A stretch of DNA of 64,000 bases from positions 973,780 to 1,037,779 of the forward strand of contig NZ_JALGCL010000001.1 in assembly GCF_022808325.1 (NCBI RefSeq), read 5' to 3'. The notes below the pieces were generated by a model. That model was given only the letters and a program-made list of their open reading frames with translations, did not search any database and was not told where the DNA came from. This stretch comes from Cognatiluteimonas sedimenti. GTDB taxonomy: Bacteria > Pseudomonadota > Gammaproteobacteria > Xanthomonadales > Xanthomonadaceae. Shown piece by piece: positions 29,661 through 38,865 of the stretch (positions are counted from its first letter, which is position 1; every line of letters begins with the position of its first letter). Both the position numbers and the translations under genes were made by a program.

Positions 29661-31037
29661 TCAGCCCAGCAGCCGCTGCATCGCATCGCGGTAGCGCGCG
29701 GCGGTGGCGTCGCGGTCCACGTGCCGGCCTTCGGCGACCACGCGCTTGCCGCCGACATGCACCTCGCGCACCAGGTTGCGGTTGCCGCTGAAGATCCAGC
29801 GATCGACCGCGTCGCCGCCGCCCACGCCGGCGAACTGCGGCGCATCGGTGTCGAGCACGATCCAGTCGGCGCAATGGCCGGCCTCGAGCTTGCCGATGGC
29901 CTGCCAGGTCGCGGCGCCGGCGCTGGCCAGGGTGCCGCGCAGCAGGGTCTCGCCGACGCTGTGCGAATCGCCGTCGACGGCGACGTTGCGGTGGCGGGTG
30001 GCCAGGCGCTGGCCGTATTCGAGCCAGCGCAGTTCCTCCACCGGGGACACCGAGATCTGCGAGTCCGAGCCGATGCCGAACGCGCCGCCGGCTTCGAGGT
30101 AGTCGCGCAGCGGGAACAGGCCGTCGCCGAGGTTGGCCTCGGTGGTCGGGCAGAGCGCGACCGTGGCGCCGCTGTGCGCAAGCCCCTGCACTTCGACGGC
30201 GTCCAGGTGGGTGGCATGCACCAGCGTCCAGCGCGCATCGACCTCGGCGTTGGCCAGCAGCCATTCCACCGGGCGCGCGCCGCGCAACGCGAGGCAGTCC
30301 TGCACCTCGCCGACCTGTTCGGCGATGTGGATGTGCAGCGGCATGTCGCGTGGCACCGCGGCCACGACTTCGCGCAATGCCTCGGGCGGCACCGCGCGCA
30401 GGCTGTGCAATGCGCAGCCGATGCGCAGGGCGTCGCCTTCGTCGGCGCACAGGTTGTCGATCAAGGCAAGGAATTCGTCGACGCCGTGGCCGAAGCGGCG
30501 CTGCCGCTCGCCCAGCGGGCGGCCGTCGAAACCGCCGCTCATGTACAGCACCGGCAGAAGGGTCAGGCGGATGCCAGTGTCGCGCGCGGCGCGGATCAAG
30601 GCGCGCGACATCGCCGCCGGGTCGGCGTAGCGGCTGCCGTCGGCCGCATGGTGCAGGTAATGGAATTCGCAGACCGTGGTGTAGCCGGCTTCCAGCATCT
30701 CGACGTACAGCTGCTCGGCGACGGCATGCAGCGAATCGGGATCGAAGCGCGCGGCCATCCGGTACATGGTTTCGCGCCAGGTCCAGAACGAATCGTGCGC
30801 GTCGCGCGGCGCGGCGCCGGCGGCGCCGTCGAGCGTGCGCCGTTCCGCCAGCCCCGCCATGGCGCGCTGGAATGCGTGCGAATGCAGGTTGGGGATGCCG
30901 GGGACGATCCAGCTGCCGCTGGCGGTCGGTTCGGCCCGCTCGCCCGCGCCGATGCGGCCATTGGCGTCGATGTCGAAGCCGGCGTCGCCGCGCCAGCCCG
31001 CGGGGGTCCACAACATCGCGGCGTCGATGGTCTGCAT
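29661..31037 (-). CDS. hutF: Formimidoylglutamate deiminase
   Basis: A 458-residue amidohydrolase matching HutF, which converts N-formimidoyl-glutamate to N-formylglutamate in the five-step histidine pathway. Visible are the metal motif [47 protein letters not shown] and [15 protein letters not shown]. Full length. It is divergent from the ClC transporter gene (49 bp between), downstream of which lies hutI, so both hut genes may share a control region. Confidence 0.95.
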   Translation of the reverse strand: MQTIDAAMLWTPAGWRGDAGFDIDANGRIGAGERAEPTASGSWIVPGIPNLHSHAFQRAMAGLAERRTLDGAAGAAPRDAHDSFWTWRETMYRMAARFDPDSLHAVAEQLYVEMLEAGYTTVCEFHYLHHAADGSRYADPAAMSRALIRAARDTGIRLTLLPVLYMSGGFDGRPLGERQRRFGHGVDEFLALIDNLCADEGDALRIGCALHSLRAVPPEALREVVAAVPRDMPLHIHIAEQVGEVQDCLALRGARPVEWLLANAEVDARWTLVHATHLDAVEVQGLAHSGATVALCPTTEANLGDGLFPLRDYLEAGGAFGIGSDSQISVSPVEELRWLEYGQRLATRHRNVAVDGDSHSVGETLLRGTLASAGAATWQAIGKLEAGHCADWIVLDTDAPQFAGVGGGDAVDRWIFSGNRNLVREVHVGGKRVVAEGRHVDRDATAARYRDAMQRLLG

Positions 31038-31086
31038 GCCGGCATTCTGCCCCAGTCATGCCGGACCCGCATGCGACAATGGCGCC

Positions 31087-32412
31087 ATGGGAGTGCGCGA
31101 AACACCCGAAGCCGGACTGGACCTGCTGTCCGGCGAGAACTGGAAGCGCCGCGCCGCGCTGTGGGGCGGCGGCGCGGCCGTGGCCCTGGCCGCCATCGTG
31201 TTCGCCAAGGCCAGCGATGCCGCCTTCTCCGTGTTCCGCATGGTGCTCGCATATTCACCGCTGTGGTCGCTGCTGTTGACCCCGGCCGTGTTCGGCGGCC
31301 TCGCCTGGGCGACCACGCGCGGGCTGCAGGCCACTCGCGGCAGCGGCATCCCGCAGGTGATCGCATCGCTGGAAATGCCGCCGGACTGGGGCGAACGCCA
31401 CCTGTCGCTGCGGGTGGCCGCGGCGAAGATGGCATTGACCATTTTCGGACTGCTCGGCGGCGCTTCGATCGGGCGCGAAGGCCCCACCGTGCACGTCGGC
31501 GCCGCGATCATGCGGGCCATCGGGCGCCGCTTCGGCTTCGCCGATCCCCGCCAGACGTCGCGTTTCCTGCTGGCCGGCGGCGCGGCCGGCATCGCCGCGG
31601 CCTTCAACACGCCCCTGGCCGGCGTCGTGTTCGCGATCGAGGAACTCAGCGGCACCTTCGAGCACCGGTTCTCGGGCACGCTGCTCACGGCGGTGATCGT
31701 CGGTGGCGTGGTCTCGCTCGGCGTGCTGGGCAGCTATACCTATTTCGGCAGCATGGATGCCGCCTTGCCGCTGGGCCAGGGCTGGCTCGCGGTGCTGGCC
31801 TGCGGCGCGCTGTGCGGCCTGGCCGGCGGCGGATTCAGCCGACTGCTGCTGGAGATCGTCGACGGCAAGCCACGCGCACTGGGGCTGCTGCGCAAGCGCC
31901 ATCCGGTGGTGATGGCAATGGCCTGCGGCCTGGTCCTGGCCGGGCTCGGGGTAGTGTTCGGTGCCGGCGCCTTCGGAACCGGCTACGAACAGGCGCGCGG
32001 CCTGCTGCAGGGGCATGCCGGCGTCGGCCACGAGTTCGGGCTGGTCAAGCTCGCCGCGAACCTGGTGTCGTATGCCGCCGGCATCCCGGGCGGGCTGTTC
32101 TCGCCCGCGCTGGCGGTCGGCGCCGGCCTCGGCCACAACATCGCCGCCCTGTTGCCCGCAGCCGATCCGTCCGCGATCGTGTTGCTGGGCATGTGCGGCT
32201 ACCTCGCAGGCGTCACCCAGGCGCCACTGACTTCGGCGGTGATCACGATGGAGATGACCGACAACAACGAAATGCTGCTGCCGATCCTGGCGACGGTGCT
32301 GATTGCGCGTGGCGCATCGGCGCTGCTGTGCCGGCAACCGGTCTACCGGGCACTGGCGTTGCGATTGCTGCCGGGCGCGACCGATCCCGCGCCCGGACAG
32401 GCGGCGCGATGA
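31087..32412 (+). CDS. ClC-family chloride channel/H+-Cl- antiporter
   Basis: A 441-residue membrane protein with the ClC selectivity-filter motifs in order: GSGIPQV near residue 93, [11 protein letters not shown] near 132, and [15 protein letters not shown] near 336. There are about 10-12 membrane helices and no C-terminal CBS domains. It moves chloride, possibly in exchange for protons, across the inner membrane. Its stop overlaps the hutI start (ATGA), an unexpected coupling with histidine degradation. Confidence 0.93.
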   Translation: MGVRETPEAGLDLLSGENWKRRAALWGGGAAVALAAIVFAKASDAAFSVFRMVLAYSPLWSLLLTPAVFGGLAWATTRGLQATRGSGIPQVIASLEMPPDWGERHLSLRVAAAKMALTIFGLLGGASIGREGPTVHVGAAIMRAIGRRFGFADPRQTSRFLLAGGAAGIAAAFNTPLAGVVFAIEELSGTFEHRFSGTLLTAVIVGGVVSLGVLGSYTYFGSMDAALPLGQGWLAVLACGALCGLAGGGFSRLLLEIVDGKPRALGLLRKRHPVVMAMACGLVLAGLGVVFGAGAFGTGYEQARGLLQGHAGVGHEFGLVKLAANLVSYAAGIPGGLFSPALAVGAGLGHNIAALLPAADPSAIVLLGMCGYLAGVTQAPLTSAVITMEMTDNNEMLLPILATVLIARGASALLCRQPVYRALALRLLPGATDPAPGQAAR

Positions 32413-33659
32413 CCCGGGCCTACGACGCAATCGCGATCGGCGCGAGCCTGGCGACGCTGGACGGCGACGGCGGCTACGGCGCGATCGAGGACGGCGCACT
32501 GGGCTGGCGCGACGGCCTGCTGGCCTATGTCGGCGCGCGCACCGGGCTGCGGGGCGACCCGGCGACGTTGGCCGGCGAGGTGGTCGCGCTCGACGGTGGC
32601 TGGATCACCCCGGGGCTGGTCGATTGCCATACCCACGCGGTGTTCGCCGGCGACCGTGCCGGCGAATTCGAGCTGCGCTTGCAGGGCGCCAGCTACGAGG
32701 AGGTCGCACGCGCCGGCGGCGGCATCCTTTCGACCGTGCGCGCGGTGCGCGCCGCCAGCGAGGACGAGTTGCTGGCGCAGTCGCTGCCGCGCGCGCGCGC
32801 GCTGCTGCGCGACGGCGCCACCACGCTGGAGATCAAGTCCGGCTACGGCCTGGACCTGCGCAACGAGCGCAAGATGTTGCGGGTCGCGCGCCGCATCGGC
32901 GACGAACTCGGGATCACGGTGCGCACGACCTACCTCGGCGCGCACGCGCTGCCGCCGGAATATACCGGCTCGGGGCAGGCCGGCTCGGAGCAGGCGGGCG
33001 ACGCCAACGGCTACATCGCCGCGGCGGTGGAATGGCTGGTGGCCCTGCAGGCGGAAGGGCTGGTCGACGCGGTGGACGCGTTCTGCGAGGGCATCGGCTT
33101 CACGCCGGCGCAGACGCGGCGGATGTTCGAGGCTGCATCCGCACTCAAGCTGCCGGTGAAGCTGCACGCCGACCAGCTCAGCGATCTCGGCGGTGCCGGG
33201 CTGGTGGCGGAGTACCGCGGCCTCTCGGCCGACCACATCGAACACGCCAGCGAAGCCGGGGTGCGCGCGATGGCCGCCGCGGGCACGGTCGCGGTGCTGC
33301 TGCCGGGCGCCTTCCACGTGCTGCGCGAAACTAGGTTGCCGCCGCTGGAGTCGCTGCGCGCGCATGGCGTGCCGATGGCGGTGGCGACCGACTGCAACCC
33401 CGGCACGTCGCCGCTGTTGTCGCTGCGCCAGGCGATGCAGCTGGCGTGCACGCATTTCCGGCTGACGCCCGCGGAAGCGCTGCGCGGCGCGACGGTGCAT
33501 GGCGCGCGCGCGCTGGGTCTTGCCGATCGCGGCATGCTGCGCGTGGGGATGCGCGCCGATTTCGTGCACTGGCGCGTCCGCCAGCCAGCCGAACTGTGCT
33601 ACTGGCTCGGAGGAGACCTGGCCACGGCGGTGTTCGCAGGCGGCCAGCGGATCGCCTGA
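32409..33659 (+). CDS. hutI: Imidazolonepropionase
   Basis: A 416-residue amidohydrolase with all HutI signatures: metal ligands in [49 protein letters not shown] and [10 protein letters not shown]. It hydrolyses imidazolone propionate to N-formimidoyl-glutamate, the step between HutU and HutF. The start ATG overlaps the ClC stop. A short Gly/Ser/Gln-rich insertion ([12 protein letters not shown]) follows ALPPEYT and is unusual. A strong terminator follows at 33686. Confidence 0.96.
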   Translation: MTRAYDAIAIGASLATLDGDGGYGAIEDGALGWRDGLLAYVGARTGLRGDPATLAGEVVALDGGWITPGLVDCHTHAVFAGDRAGEFELRLQGASYEEVARAGGGILSTVRAVRAASEDELLAQSLPRARALLRDGATTLEIKSGYGLDLRNERKMLRVARRIGDELGITVRTTYLGAHALPPEYTGSGQAGSEQAGDANGYIAAAVEWLVALQAEGLVDAVDAFCEGIGFTPAQTRRMFEAASALKLPVKLHADQLSDLGGAGLVAEYRGLSADHIEHASEAGVRAMAAAGTVAVLLPGAFHVLRETRLPPLESLRAHGVPMAVATDCNPGTSPLLSLRQAMQLACTHFRLTPAEALRGATVHGARALGLADRGMLRVGMRADFVHWRVRQPAELCYWLGGDLATAVFAGGQRIA

Positions 33660-33685
33660 CCCCGGCTTGCCGCGTGCCCGGAACG

Positions 33686-33712
33686 ACGAAGCCCCGCAAT
33701 GCGGGGCTTCGT
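33686..33712. terminator. Bidirectional rho-independent terminator
   Basis: A 12-bp perfect stem (ACGAAGCCCCGC / GCGGGGCTTCGT) with a 3-nt loop sits between the convergent hutI and bTHX genes, 26 bp from the first and 32 bp from the second. Confidence 0.85.
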
Positions 33713-33744
33713 TCAACGCTGCGCGGTATCCCGCGCCGGTCGGA

Positions 33745-33933
33745 TTACTTGGCGGTGGTCTTCTTGGCCACGGCCTTCTTCGCCGGGGCCTTGGCCACCG
33801 ACTTGGTCGCGGTCTTCTTCACCACCGGGGCGGACGGCGCGCCGGTCGCCTTGGCCACGCTGTGGGAACGCGCATTACCGTAGCTGGATTTGCTGCGCTT
33901 GCCCTTGGCGGTCTTGCTGTCGCCCTTGCCCAT
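33745..33933 (-). CDS. 30S ribosomal protein bTHX family, with histone-H1-like tail
   Basis: The 62-residue protein starts with MGKGDSKTAKGKRSKSSYGNAR, matching the bTHX/Thx ribosomal peptide (MGKGD-KT-GK-...-SYG-). It then continues with an Ala/Lys/Pro-rich tail (KTATKSVAKAPAKKAVAKK) reminiscent of bacterial histone-H1-like proteins. It is expected to sit at the top of the 30S head. The ATG at 33933 has a GGAG-like site upstream. The long basic tail is an extension relative to short Thx peptides. Confidence 0.83.
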   Translation of the reverse strand: MGKGDSKTAKGKRSKSSYGNARSHSVAKATGAPSAPVVKKTATKSVAKAPAKKAVAKKTTAK

Positions 33934-34275
33934 GTCGTGCTCCTGGAAATCGTGTCTTGGAAAATGGATCGCGACGCGCGCGAGGGCCGGGATTCTATCA
34001 CGCAGACCTGCCGGCCCCGTTGCCGCAGCGTGCTGGAAGCAAGGGGGAAGGCTGGATCCGCCTGCCGCAACAGCGCCCGGCTCCGGCGGGTGCCGCCGGC
34101 CGACGGGCTGGGGGTGCTGCGCCCTCCTGACGACATCCTGTCTCTAAGTCGGGTCGCAGGCCATCCATGGCCTGCTCTCCGCACCCCCAGCCCGCCGGCC
34201 GGCGACACGGGCGAGATCAGGGATCCTGTCTTCGAAGAGTCCGCTCCGACTGCAAGCGGGACGCCGGGTGCTTTT
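33934..34275. repeat. Intergenic region with a nested inverted repeat
   Basis: About 340 bp without a gene. It contains a 24-nt inverted repeat (34094-34117 against 34181-34204, one mismatch; CGCCGGCC...GGGGGTGC) that encloses a smaller perfect palindrome at 34156-34175 (GCAGGCCATCCATGGCCTGC). Folded, this gives a long stem with an inner hairpin. It may act as a transcript-stabilising or terminating structure, or be a small palindromic mobile repeat. Confidence 0.7.
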
Positions 34276-34710
34276 TCAATGCACGCAACTGGCGTTATGC
34301 ACGTGGACGCGGGTGAGCCGGAGGTTGGCCAGGTGCGCCAGGCCGACCATCGTGCCGCCGAAGGTCATCACGATTGCGTGCGGCAGCAGCGAGTGGTGCA
34401 GCGGCGCGTAGGCCACGCCGATCCACAGGGCCGCCAGACCGGGCAGCAGCATCCACAACGCGCGCACCGCGCGATGGCGGCGGTAGCCCCAGGCCAGGGT
34501 GAACACGCCCAGCAGGCTCGCGAACACCACGAAGCCTTCCTCGAAGCTCTCGCCCAGCCAGGTCGCGATCCCGAGCGACGGCAGCAGCGCGATCACGATC
34601 GGCAGCAGCGCGCAGTGGATCGCGCACAGCAGCGAGCCGGTCGCGCCGAGGCGATCGAGCAGCGGCGTCGGGTGGCGGAGCCTGGGCAAGGGGCGGACGG
34701 TGTCCTTCAT
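34276..34710 (-). CDS. MerC-domain membrane protein, likely Zur-regulated
   Basis: A 144-residue protein with four membrane segments and the MerC signature LLCAIHCALLPIVIALLPSLG (Cys and His in the first helix), ending in VHVHNASCVH, a metal-coordinating tail. MerC is known as a mercuric-ion transporter, but here no mer genes are present. A Zur-box-like palindrome starts 3 nt upstream of the ATG and the flanking genes encode zinc uptake. A role in zinc import or trafficking under zinc shortage is therefore more likely. Confidence 0.82.
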   Translation of the reverse strand: MKDTVRPLPRLRHPTPLLDRLGATGSLLCAIHCALLPIVIALLPSLGIATWLGESFEEGFVVFASLLGVFTLAWGYRRHRAVRALWMLLPGLAALWIGVAYAPLHHSLLPHAIVMTFGGTMVGLAHLANLRLTRVHVHNASCVH

Positions 34711-34713
34711 TGC

Positions 34714-34726
34714 GTTACATTGTAAC
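34714..34726. promoter_or_regulatory. Zur-box-like operator upstream of merC-like gene
   Basis: GTTACATTGTAAC is a near-perfect palindrome close to proteobacterial Zur boxes and is embedded in a longer imperfect dyad (CATTGCG...CGCAATG, 34708-34736). On the minus strand it includes TACAAT as a possible -10, so a bound repressor would block the promoter, and the mRNA would be almost leaderless. Confidence 0.6.
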
Positions 34727-34760
34727 AGTCGCAATGTCGGGCCCCGTGTGAACGCCGCCA

Positions 34761-35582
34761 TCAGCGCGCGCCATCGCCCAGCTCGAACACGCCGCCGGGC
34801 GCTGCGTGCGCCGGGTGCGAGCGCCTGACCGCCGGCAGCGCCTGCGCCAGCAGCGCGACGCCGGCCAGCGTCCAGACGATCATCGCCCCGCTCGGCAGGT
34901 CCAGCACCGCCGACAGCGCCAGCCCGGCGACATACCCCAGGATGCCGATCGCATAGGCGGCCCCGAGGCGGCCACGGCCGCGCATGCCGGCCGTCGCCAG
35001 GGCCGGCACGATCAGGCTGGCGAACACCAGGTAGACGCCGACCAACTGCACCGAGACGGTGATCGCCAGCGCGAACAGGCCGTAGAACCAGACCCCGGCC
35101 AGGCGCCCGCGTCGCCACCACAGCACGCCCAGCAACGCCGCCGACAGCAATGCCGGCAGCAACAACTGCGGATAGCCGACCCACAGGATCTGCCCGACCA
35201 GCAGGTCCTTGAGGTGCTCGCCGCCCTGCGGGTTGTTGGCCAGCAGCAGCAGGCCACCGGTCGCGGCCAGCACGAACAGGGTACCGATCAGCGGCTCCTG
35301 GTATTCGGGCCAGCGGCGATCGGTCCACGACAGCAGCCCGGCGCCGGCCAGCGCCGCGATCGCGGCCGCGACCTGCACGCCGAAGCCATGCTCGTCGATG
35401 CCCAGGTACTGCGCGAGGATCACCCCGAGCCCGGCGATCTGCGCGATCGCCAGGTCGATGAAGATGATCCCGCGCGACAGCACCTGCTTGCCCAACGGCA
35501 CGTGCGTGGACAGCACGATCAGGCCGGCGACGCAGGCCGGCCCGAGGATCGCGATGTCCAGGCCCTGCCAGTGGAAGGTCAC
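34761..35582 (-). CDS. znuB: Zinc ABC transporter permease
   Basis: A 273-residue integral membrane protein of the ABC-3 (ZnuB/MntB) family with about eight helices: GKQVLSRGIIFIDLAIAQIAGLG, LFVLAATGGLLLLAN, and GVYLVFASLIVPALA near the conserved permease loop. It forms the inner-membrane channel for zinc. Its GTG at 35582 overlaps the znuA stop (GTGA). No gene for the ATPase (ZnuC) is present in the cluster, so the ATPase must be encoded elsewhere. Confidence 0.88.
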   Translation of the reverse strand: MTFHWQGLDIAILGPACVAGLIVLSTHVPLGKQVLSRGIIFIDLAIAQIAGLGVILAQYLGIDEHGFGVQVAAAIAALAGAGLLSWTDRRWPEYQEPLIGTLFVLAATGGLLLLANNPQGGEHLKDLLVGQILWVGYPQLLLPALLSAALLGVLWWRRGRLAGVWFYGLFALAITVSVQLVGVYLVFASLIVPALATAGMRGRGRLGAAYAIGILGYVAGLALSAVLDLPSGAMIVWTLAGVALLAQALPAVRRSHPAHAAPGGVFELGDGAR

Positions 35583-36487
35583 TTCGCCGCTCCCAGCAAC
35601 TTGGCGATGGTCGAGTCGAACAGGCCGAACAGGTCCTTCGACTGCGCGTCGCCACCGACGCTGAACGGCAACGTCACTGCCGGTACCCCGGTGCGCTGGC
35701 TCAGCCAGTCCGCCGGCTTGGGATCCTGGTAGGCGGCGCGGACGATGGCCAGCGTGTCCGCGCTCTTCGTCGTCGCGACCAGCGCCGACAGGTGCGCCGC
35801 GGTCGGCGGCACCCCGGGCCGGGGTTCGAGCGCGCCGATCTCCTGCAGGCCGAGCCAATCCCACAGGTACACCCAGCTGATGTGGTGGACCACGACCTTG
35901 CGGCCCTTGAGCGGCGCGGCCTGCGCCTTCCACTTCACCATCGCGGCGAGCCAGCGCTGCTCGAAATCGGCGCCGCGCGCGTTGTAGGTCGCGGCGTTGG
36001 CGGGGTCGAGCCCGGCGAGGCGGTCAGCGAGCCGGCGCGCGACGATCAGCACGCGGCGCGGGTCCATCTGGATGTGCGGGTTGCCGTCCGGGTGCACGTC
36101 GCCGTTGGCGCGGTCGAGCGTGGTCGGCTTGCCCAGCGTCTTGACCTGCATTGCGGCCATGAACGAGCCGGCGCCCGACGCGATCCTGGTGTTCCCCGAT
36201 TGCCGGATCAATTGCGGCAGCCAGCCGATCTCAAGCTGCGCGCCGGTGCACACGGCCAGGTCGGCGCTGCGCACCTTGGCGATCAGGCTCGGCTTGGCCT
36301 CGATCACGTGCACGTCCTGCAGCGCGGTGGTGGCGACGTCGAGATCCACCTTGTCGCCGGCAAGCTCGCGCACCAGGGCGCCCCATTCCGGCTCGCAGGC
36401 GAACACCTTCAGTTTCGCCTGCGCCGGTCCCGGTGCGGCGGCGAGGCCGGCGGCGAGCAACAGGGCTGGAATCGCAAACAGTTTCAT
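35579..36487 (-). CDS. znuA: Zinc ABC transporter substrate-binding protein
   Basis: A 302-residue cluster-9 solute-binding protein with signal peptide (LLLAAGLAAAPGPAQA) and metal ligands consistent with the family: His in DVHVIEAKPS, His in GNPHIQMDP, and VVHHISWVYLWDWLG. The His-rich loop of classical ZnuA is absent, and GDVHPDGNPH is the short equivalent. It captures zinc in the periplasm for ZnuB. It lies 50 bp after the outer-membrane protein gene in the same direction. Confidence 0.9.
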   Translation of the reverse strand: MKLFAIPALLLAAGLAAAPGPAQAKLKVFACEPEWGALVRELAGDKVDLDVATTALQDVHVIEAKPSLIAKVRSADLAVCTGAQLEIGWLPQLIRQSGNTRIASGAGSFMAAMQVKTLGKPTTLDRANGDVHPDGNPHIQMDPRRVLIVARRLADRLAGLDPANAATYNARGADFEQRWLAAMVKWKAQAAPLKGRKVVVHHISWVYLWDWLGLQEIGALEPRPGVPPTAAHLSALVATTKSADTLAIVRAAYQDPKPADWLSQRTGVPAVTLPFSVGGDAQSKDLFGLFDSTIAKLLGAAK

Positions 36488-36537
36488 GTGTCGTTTCCCT
36501 CGATGGGTGGCCGCTGGTTTCCCGGCCAGCCGAAGCT

Positions 36538-38061
36538 TCAGAACTTGTGCGCGCCATGCGCGCCGAGGCTGGTCTGGTATTGCAGGGTGACGGCGTTGTC
36601 GGACTCGTCCGCATTCGGCTTGTCGCGGCTGAGTTGCAGCCGCAGCAAGCTGAACTCGCTGTTGCGCCACGTCAGCTGCGCGCTGTGCCGCCAGGGGTCG
36701 AAGGCGCTGGCGAAGGGGCCGCCGTCGTCGGCCCACAGCTTGTCGTAGCGATAGCCCACGTCCCAGGTGCGGTTGAGGCGGTACACGCCCTCGAGGTAGG
36801 CGCCACGGCGCTGACCATTCCACGGCGCAGCGATTGCCGGATCGGCCGGATCGGCGAACGTGCCGTCGCGGTCGTCGAGGAAGTACTCGCCGCGCAGGGT
36901 GAGGCCGCCGTCCTTGAAGTTGCCTTGCGGCGCCCACTTCCAGGTACCGTCGGCGACATAGACGGTGGCGTTGCCGCTGAAGCCGTCTTCGCCAGCGTCG
37001 GTTTTCGACTTCAGCATCGAGACCCCGGCCAGCCATTCGTTCTCGCTGCCGACGTCGCCGCCGACGTGCGCGAACAGCGTGCGCGTGCCGAGGCCGCCGT
37101 GCTGGGCGCCGCCGCTGGGGAAGGCCTGGCCGCGGAACACTTCGCCCCCGAGTTCCAGGAACAGCGATGTCGGCGCGACCCAGCGCAACTGCACGCCGTC
37201 GTCGCCGTACTGGCTGCCGAGGAAGGCCTGGTAGGCAAGCGGCCGGTCGAAGAAATTGTCGGTGTGCGCGTGGTGGCTGTTGAGGTAGCCGATGTTGGAG
37301 AAGAAGCGGCCGGCGCGCAGGCTGAGGCCGCCCGGCAGCGCGGTGGTGTCGATGTAGGCCTCTTCGATGCCGAGGTGGTCCTCGCCGTCCTCGCTCTCCA
37401 GGGCCATGGTCACCTGGCCGTAGAACTTGTCGTCGATGTTGGCCGCGAACGAGACCTCGCTTTCGCCGAGCGAGAAACCGTTGGCGCCCGGGCCCGCCTC
37501 GCCGGCGAGCGGGAATCCGCTGCGCGCGTAGGCGTCGGGATCCAGCGAATGATGCGAGTAGCTGCCATTGAGGATGATGCTGATCGCCGGGTTGAAGGCG
37601 TTGGCGCCTCCGGCGCCGCCACTATCCGCGGGAGCCGCCAATCCGGCGGTGTCGTCGGCCTGGGCTGGGGCCGATGCCGTTTCGCCGGGCGTGGCCGCCA
37701 GTGCGTCGGTGTCGTCGCCCGGGTTGGCGGCCAGCGCTTCGAACGCGTCGGTCGCAGTGGGCGCCTGTGCCTGCGCGTCCGTCGCAACGGAAGCCGGCAG
37801 CATGGCCTGCTGCGCCAGCCTGATCTGCCGCAATTCGGTTTCCAACGCCTGGATGCGAGCCTCGAGCGCGGCGATGCGCTGTGTCTCGTCCTGCGCGGCT
37901 GCCTGGTGCCCGGCCTCTGCCTGGTGCCCGGCCTCTGCCTGGTGCCCGGCCTCTGCCTGGGCCTGGGCTTCTGCCTGGGCATGGGCCAGGGGCGACGCGC
38001 CGGCAAAGGCAGGTGTCGACAGCGCGACCAGCACGCACGCGCCGGGAAGCGACTTCCTCAT
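36538..38061 (-). CDS. Zinc-regulon outer-membrane barrel protein with His-containing repeats
   Basis: A 507-residue exported protein: signal peptide (residues 1-20), then three exact AEAGHQ hexapeptides, a coiled-coil stretch (RIAALEARIQALETELRQIR), an Ala/Asp-rich linker, and a long beta-barrel region (from ~residue 145) ending in GAHGAHKF with the terminal Phe of outer-membrane barrels. A Zur-box-like site lies 28 nt upstream of the ATG and znuA-znuB follow, so it probably brings zinc across the outer membrane. It has no TonB plug, so it is porin-like rather than ZnuD. Confidence 0.82.
   Translation of the reverse strand: MRKSLPGACVLVALSTPAFAGASPLAHAQAEAQAQAEAGHQAEAGHQAEAGHQAAAQDETQRIAALEARIQALETELRQIRLAQQAMLPASVATDAQAQAPTATDAFEALAANPGDDTDALAATPGETASAPAQADDTAGLAAPADSGGAGGANAFNPAISIILNGSYSHHSLDPDAYARSGFPLAGEAGPGANGFSLGESEVSFAANIDDKFYGQVTMALESEDGEDHLGIEEAYIDTTALPGGLSLRAGRFFSNIGYLNSHHAHTDNFFDRPLAYQAFLGSQYGDDGVQLRWVAPTSLFLELGGEVFRGQAFPSGGAQHGGLGTRTLFAHVGGDVGSENEWLAGVSMLKSKTDAGEDGFSGNATVYVADGTWKWAPQGNFKDGGLTLRGEYFLDDRDGTFADPADPAIAAPWNGQRRGAYLEGVYRLNRTWDVGYRYDKLWADDGGPFASAFDPWRHSAQLTWRNSEFSLLRLQLSRDKPNADESDNAVTLQYQTSLGAHGAHKF
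37900..37953. repeat. 18-bp tandem repeat, three copies, within the outer-membrane protein gene
   Basis: Three identical 18-bp units (TGCCTGGTGCCCGGCCTC on the plus strand) encode AEAGHQ three times. The length keeps the frame, so copy number can change by slippage without breaking the gene. Confidence 0.85.
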
Positions 38062-38089
38062 GGCTGACCGCTCGGGGAAACTACAGGAA

Positions 38090-38102
38090 GTTATAACATA
38101 AC
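38090..38102. promoter_or_regulatory. Zur-box-like operator upstream of the outer-membrane protein gene
   Basis: GTTATAACATAAC is an AT-rich palindrome in a very GC-rich region, close to the Zur consensus core and similar to the site near the merC-like gene. It lies between the Zur gene and the OMP-znuA-znuB unit, 28 nt before the ATG. Confidence 0.68.
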
Positions 38103-38239
38103 ACTTCGCATCCACCCCCCGGTCAACATGACCTTCGACCTGGCCGGGCCTGCCGCAATGGTCGCGCCGCCGACTGGCTTCGCCCCATTCGCGCGGGTCG
38201 AACGGATCCGCGCAGCGGATCAGGAGCGGAGGTCGCGGC

Positions 38240-38725
38240 TCAGCCGTTGCAGCGCGCGCAGAGCCCGTGCACTTCCAGGGTCTGCGCCTGCGGCACGAAG
38301 CCCAGGGCACGGGCACGCTCGTCGAGCGCGGCGACCACCTGCTCGTCCTCGAGCTCGACAGCGGAATGGCAGCGATCGCAGATCAGGAACGGCACCGAAT
38401 GTTGCGCGGTGCTCGGATGGTGGCAGGCAACGAAGGCGTTGACCGACTCGAGCTTGTGGATGAAGCCGTTGGCGAGCAGGAAATCGAGCGCGCGATAGAC
38501 CGTCGGTGGCGCGGCGGCGCCGGCCCCCTCACCTTCGCGCACCAGCTCGAGCAGGTCGTAGGCCTTGACCGGCCTGCCGGCTTCGGCGACCAGGCCCAGC
38601 ACGCGCGCCCGGATCGGCGTCAGCCGCAACCCGCGCTGCTGGCAGGCCGATTCGACCGCGGCCACGAACGCATGCGCGTCGTCGACGTGGTGCTTGGGAT
38701 CGATGCAGGCGTGCTTGTGGGCCAT
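38240..38725 (-). CDS. zur: Zinc uptake regulator, Fur family
   Basis: A 161-residue Fur-family repressor. It has an N-terminal HKHACIDPKHHVDDAH segment, a winged helix (RLTPIRARVLGLVAEAG and PTVYRALDFLLANG), and the structural zinc pairs CDRC and CARC at the C terminus. The cysteines together with the zinc-uptake neighbours point to Zur rather than Fur. It would repress the OMP-znuA-znuB and merC-like units when zinc is plentiful. Located 140 bp after gltX and just before the operator-OMP gene. Confidence 0.92.
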   Translation of the reverse strand: MAHKHACIDPKHHVDDAHAFVAAVESACQQRGLRLTPIRARVLGLVAEAGRPVKAYDLLELVREGEGAGAAAPPTVYRALDFLLANGFIHKLESVNAFVACHHPSTAQHSVPFLICDRCHSAVELEDEQVVAALDERARALGFVPQAQTLEVHGLCARCNG

Positions 38726-38778
38726 GGCCGGATGATGGTGGCGTGGGCGACCGGACTCAAGCCCGCAGCCCATCGCAC

Positions 38779-38844
38779 GAGCGGCTTCAGCCGCGACGTG
38801 CCGACGGTCGCTGCGATCCGGATAGGTCGCGGCTGAAGCCGCTC
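38779..38844. repeat. Paired palindromic repeat (REP doublet) between gltX and zur
   Basis: Two copies of the palindromic unit GAGCGGCTTCAGCCGCGAC in inverted orientation (38779-38797 and 38826-38844) form an exact 19-bp stem around a 28-nt loop. The same unit recurs at 41248-41334 and 57749. Confidence 0.88.
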
Positions 38845-38865
38845 CTACAGGAGCAGGGCAACCAT

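Noticed and set aside
29631-33659. Plus-strand open frame of 1342 codons
   Set aside because: It only joins the antisense of hutF and an alternate frame of the ClC gene to the genuine hutI; the real hutI starts at 32409.
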